Counted from the first letter of the stretch, positions 45,018-54,912 are shown. The stretch: 64,000 nt of DNA from Diplonema papillatum (GCA_030068145.1 JAPJBO010000061.1:372001-436000), one strand, 5' to 3'. The notes: generated from the sequence alone by a model not told the origin. Made by a program: numbers and translations.

Positions 45018-45535
45018 CACTTTTTTTCGGGGGGTTCTGTGTACTTGGTGCAGTTTTGCGGCTGGCCAGCACTCGCTCCACTCCGTAGTCGCGCATGGGT
45101 GGAGTTCCCGAACACTGCGCGGCGCTGCGTAACCCGCTGAGTTCCCTCCAGCAACTCGCAACGAAGCACCCATGGTCATTGGTCGCCATGGCCCTGTGGT
45201 GGAATCACAAGATCTTCCTTGCGCGGAAGGATGTTTGATCGCGACCGGTTGCGGTTGGTCAGTGCCGAGGGTGGACCAAGATGCGTCCACCGTCTGTCCC
45301 ATTGCTTTGGTAGAGTGCAAACGCAAAAATGCAGAGTGCAAACGAGATGGCTCGAGGTTGTGTGGCTGACAGTGAAGGAAAAAGTATGAGCCGCCAATAA
45401 ACGACGATCTTGGTACGCTCAAGAAGAAACCCAACGCATCTCTCGCGCCTGACTACCCATTTGTCACGGGACATTTTTTACCTCATGCCCATCGACCCAA
45501 CCCCGCCTAAGTGGATACGTGCCTGGGCGGAAATA

Positions 45536-45640
45536 TGTTGGACCGGACAAAATGGTCCAATTGTTTTGGTCGTCCGCGGTCCAACCTTTGTCCGGTCCAA
45601 TATATTTTCGGTCCAACATATTTCCGGTCCAACTTTCTTC
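45536..45640. repeat. GGTCCAAC hairpin repeat, copy 2
   Basis: The same opening as copy 1 (TTGGACCGGACAAAATGGTC), followed by three short GGTCCAA(C/T) units at the 3' side. It is about 580 bp from copy 1 and may mark the other end of one insertion. Confidence 0.6.
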
Positions 45641-45817
45641 TGCTTATGGTATGGAAGATCCACGGGGGGTTTCGAGGGCTGAAGGATTCTTGTCACACGA
45701 GGTTCTAGGGGAAGTTGTTTGGGCTGTTGCCGTGAGATTAGTACTTCTTGGGGTTTGGCGGTTGCTTTGGTCGGGTCGGGGTGTTGGGAACGAACGCGGT
45801 GTGCCTACTGCTTCATT

Positions 45818-46391
45818 TTATTGTCGTTGATTATTGGGGTGTTGCTGCCGCTGCCGTGCTTGCGTTCTCACCTTCTTCCTATGCTTGTAGGGCCCATGTT
45901 GCCCATTCAGCGCACTTGTCTCCCGGGCAGCTGGCACGCGTAGAGCCACACTCCGGATTACCGCGTGGTTCCCTTCGCTTAGGCGTCCAGGGCCTGCATT
46001 CGGGTGCCCGAACACCGGCCTTTGGTCCGCCTCCGGCTGAAACCATCTAAGGTGCGCTGTGTCGCCCCCTGTCAGAATGTGTTGAGAGGTGGCCTTTTCG
46101 TTGCACCCTCCTAAACCACATATCTCCGTTGTGCCGTTTTGTAGAATCGATTGCCTCACTAGCGCACTGCTCCGCTGGACCTCCGGAGTTGGTGCAGCGT
46201 CTTGCCGTTGATGCTGCTCTGTGGCGCGTTTAGTCGCTCTCTGATGCTCGAGGGTCCCCCGTGCAAACCTGCCGATCTCTTCCATCTGCACTAGGCCGGC
46301 GGCATCTTGGGCGCATACATATTGATCCACATCAAAGACGCTTCGTCCGTTTAGCACTCTTCCTGCTGCCTCGTCCGCTTTTTCATGTTTA
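45818..46391 (-). CDS. Unidentified exon or ORF, about 190 residues
   Basis: The frame has no ATG near its start. A stop sits just upstream and AATAGTCAG at about 46392 could be a splice acceptor. The encoded sequence is hydrophilic and helical, with Arg/Gln/Glu-rich stretches and a Cys/His-containing ICGLGGCNEKATSQHI. That spacing is loosely like the C-x-C-H patterns near the ends of LINE ORF2 proteins, but too weak to call. The C-terminal 30 residues are Arg/Gln/His-rich. Confidence 0.3.
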
Positions 46392-46984
46392 CGAAACCTC
46401 ACAAATTCTGACTATTATGGTCGAGCCCGAGTGTTACATTGATGGGCTGTGTGGAACTCCTCACTGCGGCAACAACAATGTCAAGATCCCTGCTTGGGCA
46501 AAGCCTCCGTGCCGAAGCGTGTCGGGAAATGGTAGGCATGCTCGGACCGACTGGAAGTATTCGCAACAGTCAGGCGGCCGCTTCTGCCCAGGGTTCCCCG
46601 CTCCCCGCTCACGTCGCTATTGTAGAGTGTGTTTCACTGTTGTGAATTTGGCACGACACCACTCACAGTGCGTCTCTCTTGCCTCCGTTTCTTCTCATTT
46701 TGTAGACGCTTTTCCTCGGCAGCTGTCAACTAGCTCAACAAAAGTCTCAGGGTAAAGGGGCTGGACAGTGCGTACAGTTCCAGTTGGGTGCGCGCTGCTC
46801 CTCTCATCCTTTTTCAACGGCGCCGCTGTCTATCAGGGGAGATGATTCCCATCAAGGCCCCCAACAACCCTGCCCAACTCAGTCCGAGGGGTAGTGCACA
46901 TCGACCAAACCTCCCCAGTTTTCGATCTCGCAATTTTTCACGCAAAACCCCCTATACATCACTGTTTTGGACTGAAAAACACCT
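46392..46984. other. Anonymous DNA
   Basis: No recognised feature. The plus-strand frame at 46261-46755 has no motif and partly mirrors the minus-strand ORF. Confidence 0.4.
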
Positions 46985-47177
46985 GAATTCACTTGTAATT
47001 TTTACTAGTGCACTAGTAAAATTTACAAGTGCACTAGTAAAATTTACTAGTGCACTTGTAAATTTTACTAGTAAAAGTGTAAATTTTACTAGTAAAAATT
47101 TTTACTAGTAAATTTACTAGTAAAAGGGTCATTTTACAAGTTTACTACTGCACCGTGTAGTGCAAAGGGGGGGGGGT
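46985..47177. repeat. ACTAGTGCAC palindromic array ending in a G run
   Basis: About eight short, self-complementary units built from ACTAGTAAAATTTACTAGTG and TTTACTAGTGCAC, so the block can form nested hairpins. It closes with TAGTGCAAAGGGGGGGGGG, the same terminus as the foldback element at 40878-42317. Confidence 0.75.
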
Positions 47178-47214
47178 TGGCATCGTACCATATGTTTTTT
47201 TTACCGTTTATACA

Positions 47215-48005
47215 CCTGACATATTTTTTGAGTGTATTTTGAGTGAAATTTTGACTCAGGGGTTTGGGTCAAATTTTTGGGTCAGATTTACGGGTCGAAG
47301 TTTTGGATCAATTTTTGGGCCACATTTTGGGGTCATTTTGCCCTTATGCTCTTTCCGAGAGTGGCGGTTCTCAGGGTGAGTTTTCAGCATGTTGTTGTGT
47401 CGCACTATCGAGTTTTGGGGATATTTTCTCTGTTCTCAAGTGCACCTCAGTGCAACGAATGAGCGCCATGCATCAGCGGTCCCACCACTGTAGATCCCCA
47501 ACCGTAGAGGGACCATCCCACCACATTTGCGTCAGTCCCTTTGGAACTCAACACAACACCACCTTAGTCTATTCGCATGAATGTGCCATCCAAAGATGCA
47601 AAACGCGGAATGTGAGCGAACGTGTTCCTTGAGGCGGAGAGGCTAGAACAGCCGAGACGAACTGCCGGTCGGCATCGGCTTCTTCGGTCAGGACGTCAGC
47701 CAGGCTTCCGGAGGTTGGTTGTTAAGATGTGCCAGGTCATACCTCAGCTGACCGAAGGAAGCCGTAGACACCGCATCGTCCAACTTTTGTTGCTTCGCCT
47801 TTGCATTGTACGCAGTGCGCGCAATACCTTCGCCCCCGTCAAGTCTTCAAAGCGTGTTTGCACAGCGATTTGCTTTCCGCTTTTGCCTTTCCAGTCAGAT
47901 GTTGACACGTGCGCGGCTGCCAGTCACCCAAATTACGCTAAAATATTGACCCGAAAATTGGACCCAAAATTCGAAAGCTCCACCCAAAAGTGAAATTTTC
48001 CCCAA
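47215..48005. mobile_element. Possible inverted-repeat insertion with GGGTCAAATTTT motifs
   Basis: The left side (47215-47340) repeats GGGTCAAATTTTTGGGTC-like phrases. The right side (47935-48005) has the complement, GACCCGAAAATTGGACCCAA and CCCAAAAGTGAAATTTT. Arms are degenerate and short. The interior is unidentified. Confidence 0.35.
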
Positions 48006-48025
48006 ATATTTGTAGAATACAAAAA

Positions 48026-49486
48026 CTAGAAAGTTTTGTCAAAAATTTGCGCCAGGTGCATTATCGGTAAAAAAAAAAATCCAGGTGCATTATCGGTAAA
48101 AAAAAATATGAAGTCTATTAACGGTAATCGATAAATATGCAGGTGCATTATTGGTAAAGTCCCGTCGTAATGCGTCTCGCCGTAGTGAGCGAGCATAATT
48201 GCTGATTCGTCTTGTTGCTCACTTCCGATCCGCAAGTACGTAGGGCTGCCGGTCCGGGTGAGGATAAAGAGAGCTATCGGCCGCTGGTAGACTACGTTAG
48301 CGACCTGGAGTGACGTAAGGTCACGCCACCCTTCGGAAGTTCCGACCGAACTCAAACTCCTCTTCCATTGGGTCCAGGTGCGGTGGGGGAGGACTTCGTT
48401 GGTGAAGAAAGCAGGGTTGCGTTCGGCGAATTCAAGAAGGTCGTTCTTCCCTACTGCCTTGCCAATTGCTGCAAATTGGCAATTGCCATCCCCTGGTATG
48501 CGTACTAGGGAAAGGCCGAATGCCTGCAGGCGCTGCTTGGCGACACATTGCAATTGTCCATATGTTAAAGTTTCTGCAGCTCGTGCGGAGGCGGGTGCTG
48601 ATGGAACAGGGGCTGGTGAAGTTGCGGCCGGTTCGGGTGCAAGTGTCGATGGCTTAAAACGTCCCACGTATGCTACCTCTTGATATGCGGGTTTGCCCTC
48701 CCTGTAACGCCTCCCGATCTTGGTGAGCTCGAAGAGGAGGTCGCGCTGCGTTGTTCGAAGGTTGGGAAGGCGTTCCTGGAGAGTCCGGGCAAAGATTGCG
48801 CGCAGATTGCCAAATCCGAAGCCGCGGTCGAGAAGGGTGTATACGACTAGGCACACTTCCCTTACGATGTCGGGGAAGTTGTTGCAAAGCGCTAGGGCCC
48901 TGATCGTCATGCTTTTGAGGATCGAGGTCCCTTGCGCGCGTGGAATAGCCGAACGTCGATGGACAAAGCGCGTTGGCTTGAAGTCCCATGTGCGCGCTTT
49001 TTCGTTGACAGTGAGGCGTACCCATGCGTGACGATCGCACTCCGGTCGTTCGACCCGGATACGGAGACCAACATACTCGACGTCGTCTACCGCCCTCGTG
49101 GTCGCGCGGTAGAGCATCTTGTATAAGGCAGTAGGCGGAGGAGGGGATTTCCAGCAGAGAAAATCGTCGATGTACCTCGTGTTCAACGCCAGGGCTCGCG
49201 CTTCCTCTATTTTATACTGCGCCAGCAAACCATCCACGTATTCTGCTTCTACAGAATAGCAGAATAAGTTGGCGAGTTCGCTGGACGATATGCCTCCCAT
49301 CGGGATACCCTTCACCTGTCTTTTGAAGACGCCTCCCTGGCAAATGTATGCGTTGTCCACGACAAATGCCAGGTATTCTTCAGCTTCCTCAAGACTGAAT
49401 CCGAGGTTGGGTTCGAAAGCCAAAGCCTCTCGGATAGCTTTAAGCACGCCCGCCTTGAGCTCGGGGTGCAACAGCTCACTGTACAT
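48026..49486 (-). CDS. Penelope-type reverse transcriptase joined to an OTU protease domain
   Basis: 486 codons from an in-frame ATG that lies inside the polymerase palm, so it is not the natural start. The N-terminal fingers are not in this ORF. Visible parts: DFIIMYSELL at the very start (palm motif A area), FKRQVKGIPMGG (about 54-65, motif B), RYIDDF (104-109, catalytic motif C), then a thumb-like region (about 165-265) with TSILKSMTIRALALC and LLDRGFGF as in Penelope-like elements. A Pro/Ala linker follows (about 280-305), then an OTU domain: LVRIPGDGNCQFAAIG with catalytic Cys336 after Asp/Gly/Asn, and HYDGT (His439). OTU enzymes cleave ubiquitin chains. Penelope-like elements usually carry a GIY-YIG nuclease, which I do not see. 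Related minus-strand coding sequence continues up to about 49790 in another frame. Confidence 0.65.
   Translation of the reverse strand: MYSELLHPELKAGVLKAIREALAFEPNLGFSLEEAEEYLAFVVDNAYICQGGVFKRQVKGIPMGGISSSELANLFCYSVEAEYVDGLLAQYKIEEARALALNTRYIDDFLCWKSPPPPTALYKMLYRATTRAVDDVEYVGLRIRVERPECDRHAWVRLTVNEKARTWDFKPTRFVHRRSAIPRAQGTSILKSMTIRALALCNNFPDIVREVCLVVYTLLDRGFGFGNLRAIFARTLQERLPNLRTTQRDLLFELTKIGRRYREGKPAYQEVAYVGRFKPSTLAPEPAATSPAPVPSAPASARAAETLTYGQLQCVAKQRLQAFGLSLVRIPGDGNCQFAAIGKAVGKNDLLEFAERNPAFFTNEVLPHRTWTQWKRSLSSVGTSEGWRDLTSLQVANVVYQRPIALFILTRTGSPTYLRIGSEQQDESAIMLAHYGETHYDGTLPIMHLHIYRLPLIDFIFFFTDNAPGFFFLPIMHLAQIFDKTF
48053..48160. repeat. CAGGTGCATTATCGGTAAA direct repeats
   Basis: Three copies of CAGGTGCATTATCGGTAAA (the last with TTGG) lie at the 3' edge of the reverse transcriptase ORF. 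They are translated into its last 40 or so odd, hydrophobic residues, so the authentic protein end is probably before them. Confidence 0.75.
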
Positions 49487-49979
49487 AATAATGAAATCCA
49501 GAGAGGGCCTTCAAACGCGTGTAGTTCTGCTTTATGCGGAGCGCCACCTCTTCAGCGGATCCTACTATCCAGTAGCGTCTTATCCCCTGCCTAGCAAACA
49601 GAAGTACGTCCTTCTTGCGGAGTGCTTCAGAGGCTGCTTTCAGAACGACGGAAAGCCGTCCATCCGCTCCAGATATCGCGAGGTCACGACTTCTTTTCTC
49701 CGGCGTTTCCGGCTTCCCATGGAGGAGCTCCTCCATGATATTTTGGGTGCTGTCCTCGGCGACGACTCGTCTTAGATTTTCACTGATATGCGTATGCGTA
49801 TGCGTATGCAGGTTCGGGTGCACGGCAGCTGATTTCCGCACGCAAGCAAATGCCCGTGGCCTTGCGAGTTGCAAGAGAAAGTATCGAAGTAATAGAAGTG
49901 TTGACTGCAGCTAATTCTGAGCTCCCCCGCGAAATCAACTGGATAAAAGGGTAATTGTGAACAAAAAATTAGGGCGCAC

Positions 49980-50534
49980 CGAGTCTCGTCATGCCAGTCG
50001 CTCCGCGCCGAACCGGAGGCAAGCCGCAGGTCTGCGTTGGAGTGTCGAGAAGTACTCGTGTGCCTCGACACGGGGATTGGGTGCTGGTCGTATCCCCCGT
50101 AGCTCGGGTCGATGGCCGATCGGGCAGAGCGCGCTGAAGACGCGTGCAGCGATCGTCTAGAATGCGGCGAGCCCGCGTCGTGAAAAAGAGCGCGATTCCT
50201 GGCGCGTGAGTCGAGCACGCCTCCGGGGGCGCTCCTTGACGGAGGGTCGAGCCTGCCTTCAGACCGTTGAAACCGCGAACTTTCCTCATACCCCACGCTA
50301 TAGCCGTTGCTGCGTTGGGACGAGTCCAAAAGCCCCCGCGAAGCACTGCGCCTATCGGACCCTCTACGGGTAGCCCTCCATTGTTCCTCTGTCAGGAACC
50401 CGCCATTCAAATCCTCGTTGCCTGATTGCTGGCGCCATCGGCAGTCGTTTGTCTGCGACTTCCATGCGTCCGGGTCGCGGAAGTCAAGCGAGCTGTCGTT
50501 GTTGTTGATGTGGTTCTTTTTTTGTACGGTTGCA
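49980..50534 (-). CDS. Ser/Arg/Gly-rich exon, unidentified host protein
   Basis: About 185 codons bounded by a strong acceptor, TTTATCTTGTTCCCTTCAG|TG (first exon base 50534), and a donor, ACTCG|GTGCGC, at 49980. The encoded sequence is hydrophilic: Asn/Asp/Gln-rich at first, then rich in Ser, Arg, Gly and His with SR and RS pairs (SARSARSAIDPSYGGYD). It looks disordered, like splicing- or RNA-associated proteins. It resembles the N-terminal part of the CCCH exon at 39380-40292 only in composition. Neither a start nor an end exon was found. Confidence 0.45.
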
Positions 50535-51429
50535 CTGAAGGGAACAAGATAAACGGGCGATTGCATAGCTCCTGCATAATTTGTGCGTTCTTCTTGCGGG
50601 GTTTGTGGATTTTTTGAAACCACTTTTGTCACGAACGCTGACCACTGACTCAGTGGCACAGTGTTCCACAAATTGGTCCATGGCGCGGCCCGTAAGCATC
50701 CCGGTGTCGGAGGGTTCTTTCTGACACATCAGATCGATGTCTCTGACCGGCGAGACTGACGAGTAATGCACGACGGTTACATCCAAAGCCAACAGGCTGG
50801 GATCCAGTTTGTCGAGAGCAGCTGCTATAGTGTAGAACTGAAATTTCGTCGAACCAACATTTAAAAGCTACAGCTCCGCGGGGCCGAGGGGCTGTCCGGG
50901 GTTGGGAAAGTATCTACTGGAAAAACAACAGGGGACAATTACTACTGGTTATCAGTGGTCCATTCCCACTGGGTCCCGCGGGCTGGCGTTTCGAGAATGG
51001 GCAGAAGGCTGAATTCGAAAGTTCGAGTCAGCCCACCTACACTTGTGTCAAACGAGCATCTCACCAAGTGTGGATCCGCCCCCGTCGACGGCTCGCGTCC
51101 CAATGCACTAAAGGAAGTAAAACCATTTGGCAGGAACCTGTTTGGGATAATGAGAGTACGTCATAAAACATAGGTTAAATTGTCGATGAGCCTCACAATG
51201 AGCAGTAACTACAAGAACAACGAGCTGTTCTTGCGCGCACACTACTTTTCTTGCATAGCAGTTTTGGTTGGGCGAAGCGGCCACGTACGCGGCGTTCTGC
51301 GCGCTGCTGCGTTTGGCAAACTGCTTGGTGACCCGTAACATGCAGTTTGGCAGGCGGCTGGTTCGCCGCAGGTAGCATTTCGAGCGCGGCGTTACCTCAG
51401 ACGTTTTCGGGAACCTTTGGGTTCGTTAC
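50535..51429. other. Anonymous DNA with one composite-repeat fragment
   Basis: About 50868-50945 (GGGGCTGTCCGGGG, then a TATCTACTGGAAAAACAACA-like tail) resembles the composite repeat near 18.98-19.06 kb. No gene recognised. Confidence 0.45.
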
Positions 51430-52560
51430 CGAGATCCTCCGGACAACCGGGACACGGGATAAGGTGGGGTTTTATCGATTATTTCGTGAATTTACCTGGA
51501 AATGGGTTGTTTTCTAAGATTTCATAGATGGCCGGTTGATAACGTTATATAACGTTATATAACGTTATAACGGCCATAACGATATATAACGTTATATAAC
51601 GTTATATAACGGTCGAAAACGCAAAATAACGGAAAAAATAACGCAAATGACGGTTTTTGGGAATTTTCAGATTTTGGCCATTTTTTGCCGATTTTTCCAG
51701 ATTTCGGCCATTTTTACCCTTATTCCAGATTTCTGGCCATATTTGGTGGTTTTTGGCCATTTTTGCCGATTTTCTCAGATTTTGGCCTATTTTGGTAGTA
51801 CCTTCGACCTCCGTTTTTTAGCAGACGTGCTTGACTGGAACGTTCACAGTAGGGGTCTTCTTCACAGATCTTTAGGCACTGAGGGTCAAACACTACCGGA
51901 TTTGCCTCAAAACGAGCTGAAAACGCGCGATTTCACTCCCCACAGGAAGAAAAAAAAAATTGCGAGGGGTCTCCCCTTCAGATTTCTCCCTACAACGACG
52001 AAAATACCGTTATAATAACGTTATATAACGTTATATAACGTTATTATAACGTTATATAACGTTATAACGGTCAAATAACGTTATTTTTCGACCAAAAATG
52101 GCAAATAACGGTTTTATAACGGTCAATAACGGTTTTTCTGGATTTAGGGGGGGGGTAACAAATAACTCCGGGAATAACGTTATATAACGTTATATAACGA
52201 TATATAACGGCCATCTATGTTTCTTAGTTTTATTAGTGTGTTCGCTTGCATTTCCAGTATTGCTGCGTCTATATCTAGTGGTCCCGCTTGTATCTTAGTG
52301 ATTTTGTGCGTATTCTTAGTGTATTTCTAGTGGCCTGGCTGTTTTTAGTGTATTCTTAATGGGTTTGGATGTATTCCTCGTGCTTTTGTACGTGTTTCCT
52401 GGGGGTCCTGAGGTCGGACCAGGGCCTGGGGTGGTATTTGGACCTTTCTGGTGTTCGGCACATGTCCATGGGGGCTTCTCAGGGCTGCCAAGCCCCCAGC
52501 AATGATGAAACCTGCCCAAAACGCGCCATCACGCGCCAGGACCGTCCGGTGGCGGGGGGC
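51430..52560 (-). repeat. Repeat F, copy 2, split by a nested element
   Basis: Minus-strand match to copy 1 at 43826-44238. The parts 52560-52220 and 51522-51430 are contiguous in copy 1 but here are separated by the element at 51523-52219. Differences from copy 1 are scattered substitutions and small indels. Confidence 0.8.
51523..52219. mobile_element. 697-bp inverted-repeat element with ATAACGTTATAT arrays
   Basis: Ends are CATAGATGGCCG and its complement CGGCCATCTATG. Just inside each end are arrays of (TATAACGT)-type units (51540-51612 and 52012-52080, 52165-52208) that are self-complementary. The flanks TTTCTAAGATTT and TTTCTTAGTTTT look like a target-site duplication of about 9-12 bp. 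Copy 1 of repeat F gives the unoccupied site, so the boundaries are well supported. The interior is T-rich with GATTTTGGCCATTTTT phrases; no transposase. Confidence 0.8.
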
Positions 52561-52865
52561 AAGGGTGCCTGGAAATCCAGGGTCTCCGGGGCCCGGGCCC
52601 CGGGCCCCGGGTTAGCGCTAGGGTCCAGGCCGACGGTAATCACGCCATCCAAGGATGGAATCTTCAATATTGCAGCTTCCACAACAAGCGGAGAGCAAGA
52701 TGAGAAAAAATCAAGAAATAAACTTGATACATTTCGATAAAAAAAGCTCAGTCGTGCATTTACCATCGGGGCTGAGCGGGCGGAGGTTCGAAGGTGAAAT
52801 GGTCAAAATGCCCTGAGAAAAATGTGGGACAAAAACTTTCCGAAATGCGGGTTTTTAGGGATTCT
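52561..52865. other. Anonymous DNA with a GGGCCC-rich tract
   Basis: A GGGGCCCGGGCCCCGGGCCC tract lies at about 52588-52610. Nothing else recognised. Confidence 0.45.
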
Positions 52866-54110
52866 CATACATGTACGCCTATATATATTTAGCCTATATT
52901 CGATTATTTTCGCGTTTTTCCCAAAGAATAATAATAAGCATTTATTCGGCAAGATAATTTCCGTTTATTTTGTCGAGGTGTCGGTTTTAGTCCCGAGGGA
53001 GGCCCGAGGGGGGGTTTGCAACCCCGAGCCACGAGCGGAGCGAGTGGCGAGGGGTTGCAAACCCCCCCGAGGGCCTCCCGAGGGACTAAAACCGACACCG
53101 AGGCAAAATTGGCGGAAATTATTGCCGAATAAATGATTTTATTGGGAAAAATAAATTCCCGAGGATGGAAAGAAAACCATACTGCTTTGCAGTTATGTTG
53201 GTGTCTAGCAGAACGTTGCGTAGCAAATGTGCACGGCAGAACGTTGTGTAAGACGTTGAGCATATTGCATTGCAGTTACGTTGGTGTTTAGCAGAACGTT
53301 GCGTAGCAAATGTGCGCGGCAGAACGTTGTGTGTCTGAGACATTGCGTAGCAGACTTCTGTGACTCGTGCAATTTGTCCAGGTACAGGACAAAGTCAGTT
53401 TTTGACGGCTTCCTCGTTTTGATTTTGGCAAACGTTGCGAACGCTTCCCACTCCGCCTCGTACACAGGTGCACTTTTTGCAGGCACCTTGGCGTTCTTCA
53501 GAATGTCATCTGCCTCGCGCTGGCGCTTCGACGGCATCGGGATTTTGATTTCTTCCTCTGTCCTTGGGCTGTTTTCACAGTTGGCAGGATCAGAAAGGAT
53601 GGATTAGACTCAAAACGAGCTCAAAACACGCGATTTCACTCACCACAGGGAGAAAAAAAATTTTGCGAGGGGTCTCCCCTACAGATTTCTGCCTACGACC
53701 TTATTTTGCGCCGCCAGCTATTTTCAGTCGGAAAAATAAACGAATTTATTTCGCCGCCAGCTATTTTCAGTCGGAAAAATAAACGAATTTATTTCCCTAG
53801 GGACAATAAATTTCATTTATTTGTTTCGACTGAAAATAGCTGGCGGCGCAAAATAAATTCCGAGATCGGAAAAAAATAGATTCGTTTATTTGTCCGGCCT
53901 GTGTAAACACAACGGAATCCTGTCAAAAAATAAACGAAATTTATCGTCACGCTCCGCAAGCCATTTCCACCAGAGGGAATTTATTTTTCCCAATAAAGAT
54001 ATAGGCGAAATATAGGCTCATATAGGCGAAATATAGGCTAAATATGGGCTAAATATAGGCTAGATATAGGCATATAGGCGAAATAAATTGCGCATAATTT
54101 TTGTGCAGTA
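52866..54110. mobile_element. Palindrome-rich insertion cluster with TATAGGCG ends
   Basis: The left boundary is CATGTACGCCTATATATATT at 52869; the right has repeated TATAGGCGAAATATAGGCT units at 54000-54090. The same sequences recur at 57300-57400. Inside are a near-perfect palindrome with 49-bp arms (52977-53025 and 53051-53099), an 83-bp tandem pair (53188-53333), and a foldback at 53690-53862 in which CGCCGCCAGCTATTTTCAGT appears twice and then inverted. This may be several nested elements rather than one. Confidence 0.6.
53345..53537 (-). pseudogene. Tyrosine-recombinase-like N-terminal fragment (Crypton/YR type?)
   Basis: An ATG at 53537 opens a frame whose first 64 residues resemble the core-binding (SAM-like) domain that precedes the catalytic domain of tyrosine recombinases: KSAPVYEAEWEAFATFAKIK, then TKTDFVLYLDKL-like sequence. 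After residue 64 the frame runs into the 83-bp tandem repeats and no catalytic domain follows. The call rests on pattern only; a Crypton-type DNA transposon or a host recombinase-like gene are both possible. Confidence 0.4.
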
Positions 54111-54230
54111 TTTTATTCGAAAATATTCCTGGTCACCATCTGGACCGAGAGTCGTGCAGTTTTGTGCGGAATTCGTACGCAAACCCGATGGTCCGGTAGC
54201 CAACGAGCTGAAAGCGCCAATAACGACATG

Positions 54231-54500
54231 TTAGGGTTGGCTGACTGGAAGAATTAGGTCGGAGACCCGGCGGATAAACCGGGCAAACCATAAACTTGCC
54301 ACGTCTGTGGAGTTGCCGTAGGCCGCTACAGCCGCAAGTTGCACACTTCGTTCTTTTGCGGAGAAGAAGTCATTCACTTCGGCCGTGGGTGTCTCCGCTG
54401 GATTTTTGTGTCCTTTCGTCTTTGCACGCTGCTGCTGTTGTAATCCGCTGAAGTCGGCTCTGGGTGGTAAGGAGGCGCACCACTCGTCGTAAACCACCGT
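54231..54500 (-). CDS. Unidentified ORF, about 88 codons
   Basis: Reads VVYDEWCASLPP, a Gln-rich stretch (LQQQQRAK), then a helix-rich VNDFFSAKERSVQLAAVAAY and SLWFARFIRRVSDLI. The composition is protein-like. It lies between the AT-hook segment and the recombinase-like fragment on the same strand and could be an exon of either. No domain recognised. Confidence 0.3.
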   Translation of the reverse strand, partial: TVVYDEWCASLPPRADFSGLQQQQRAKTKGHKNPAETPTAEVNDFFSAKERSVQLAAVAAYGNSTDVASLWFARFIRRVSDLILPVSQP

Positions 54501-54607
54501 ATCGCTCGGCAGTCAGCCCCGTTTCTCACACCAGTTTCTCAAATCGGGCGAGGCAACTGCTGCACTTGCCATGCAGCGGCGGCCACTCCAACGTGCTTGA
54601 TGCCATG

Positions 54608-54912
54608 TCAGCCGCGTGAGTCGTGCTTCTTACCTGGCGGCGTTTTTGGCTGTCGTCGTCGGCTTGTCGTTGTCGGGTTTGCGTCTACGCCGGGCTGCGC
54701 TGCAGGCAAGGTCAGCGCGAAAGCATTGCCTTTCGGCTTGTGTTTGCTGCCCTTAGGGCGACCTCGTTTGCGCTTTGGCGCTGGCTTTTCGGACGACTTT
54801 CTGTCTTCGCTGGTCTTTCGGCTTCGGGCTCTTCGTTGTCAGACTCGGTCGTTGCGACCACGTCAGACGACCGAGACGAGGCGTCAGAAACGACCAGCTT
54901 TCTCTTGACCAT
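54608..54912 (-). pseudogene. AT-hook-encoding segment, two frames
   Basis: A frame from an ATG at 54912 encodes a Ser/Glu-rich start (VVATTESDNEEPEAERP). In an overlapping frame, about 54856-54608, the sequence KRKRGRPKGSKHK (54737-54775) is a textbook AT-hook, which binds the minor groove of AT-rich DNA. It is followed by a basic tail and CCAG|GTAAGAAG, a good splice donor near 54635. The two frames read as one protein only if a frameshift or an unseen splice lies between them. It may be a decayed DNA-binding protein gene. Confidence 0.4.

Noticed and set aside
47622-47993. 123-codon plus-strand ORF
   Set aside because: No motif, and its end runs into degenerate inverted repeats.
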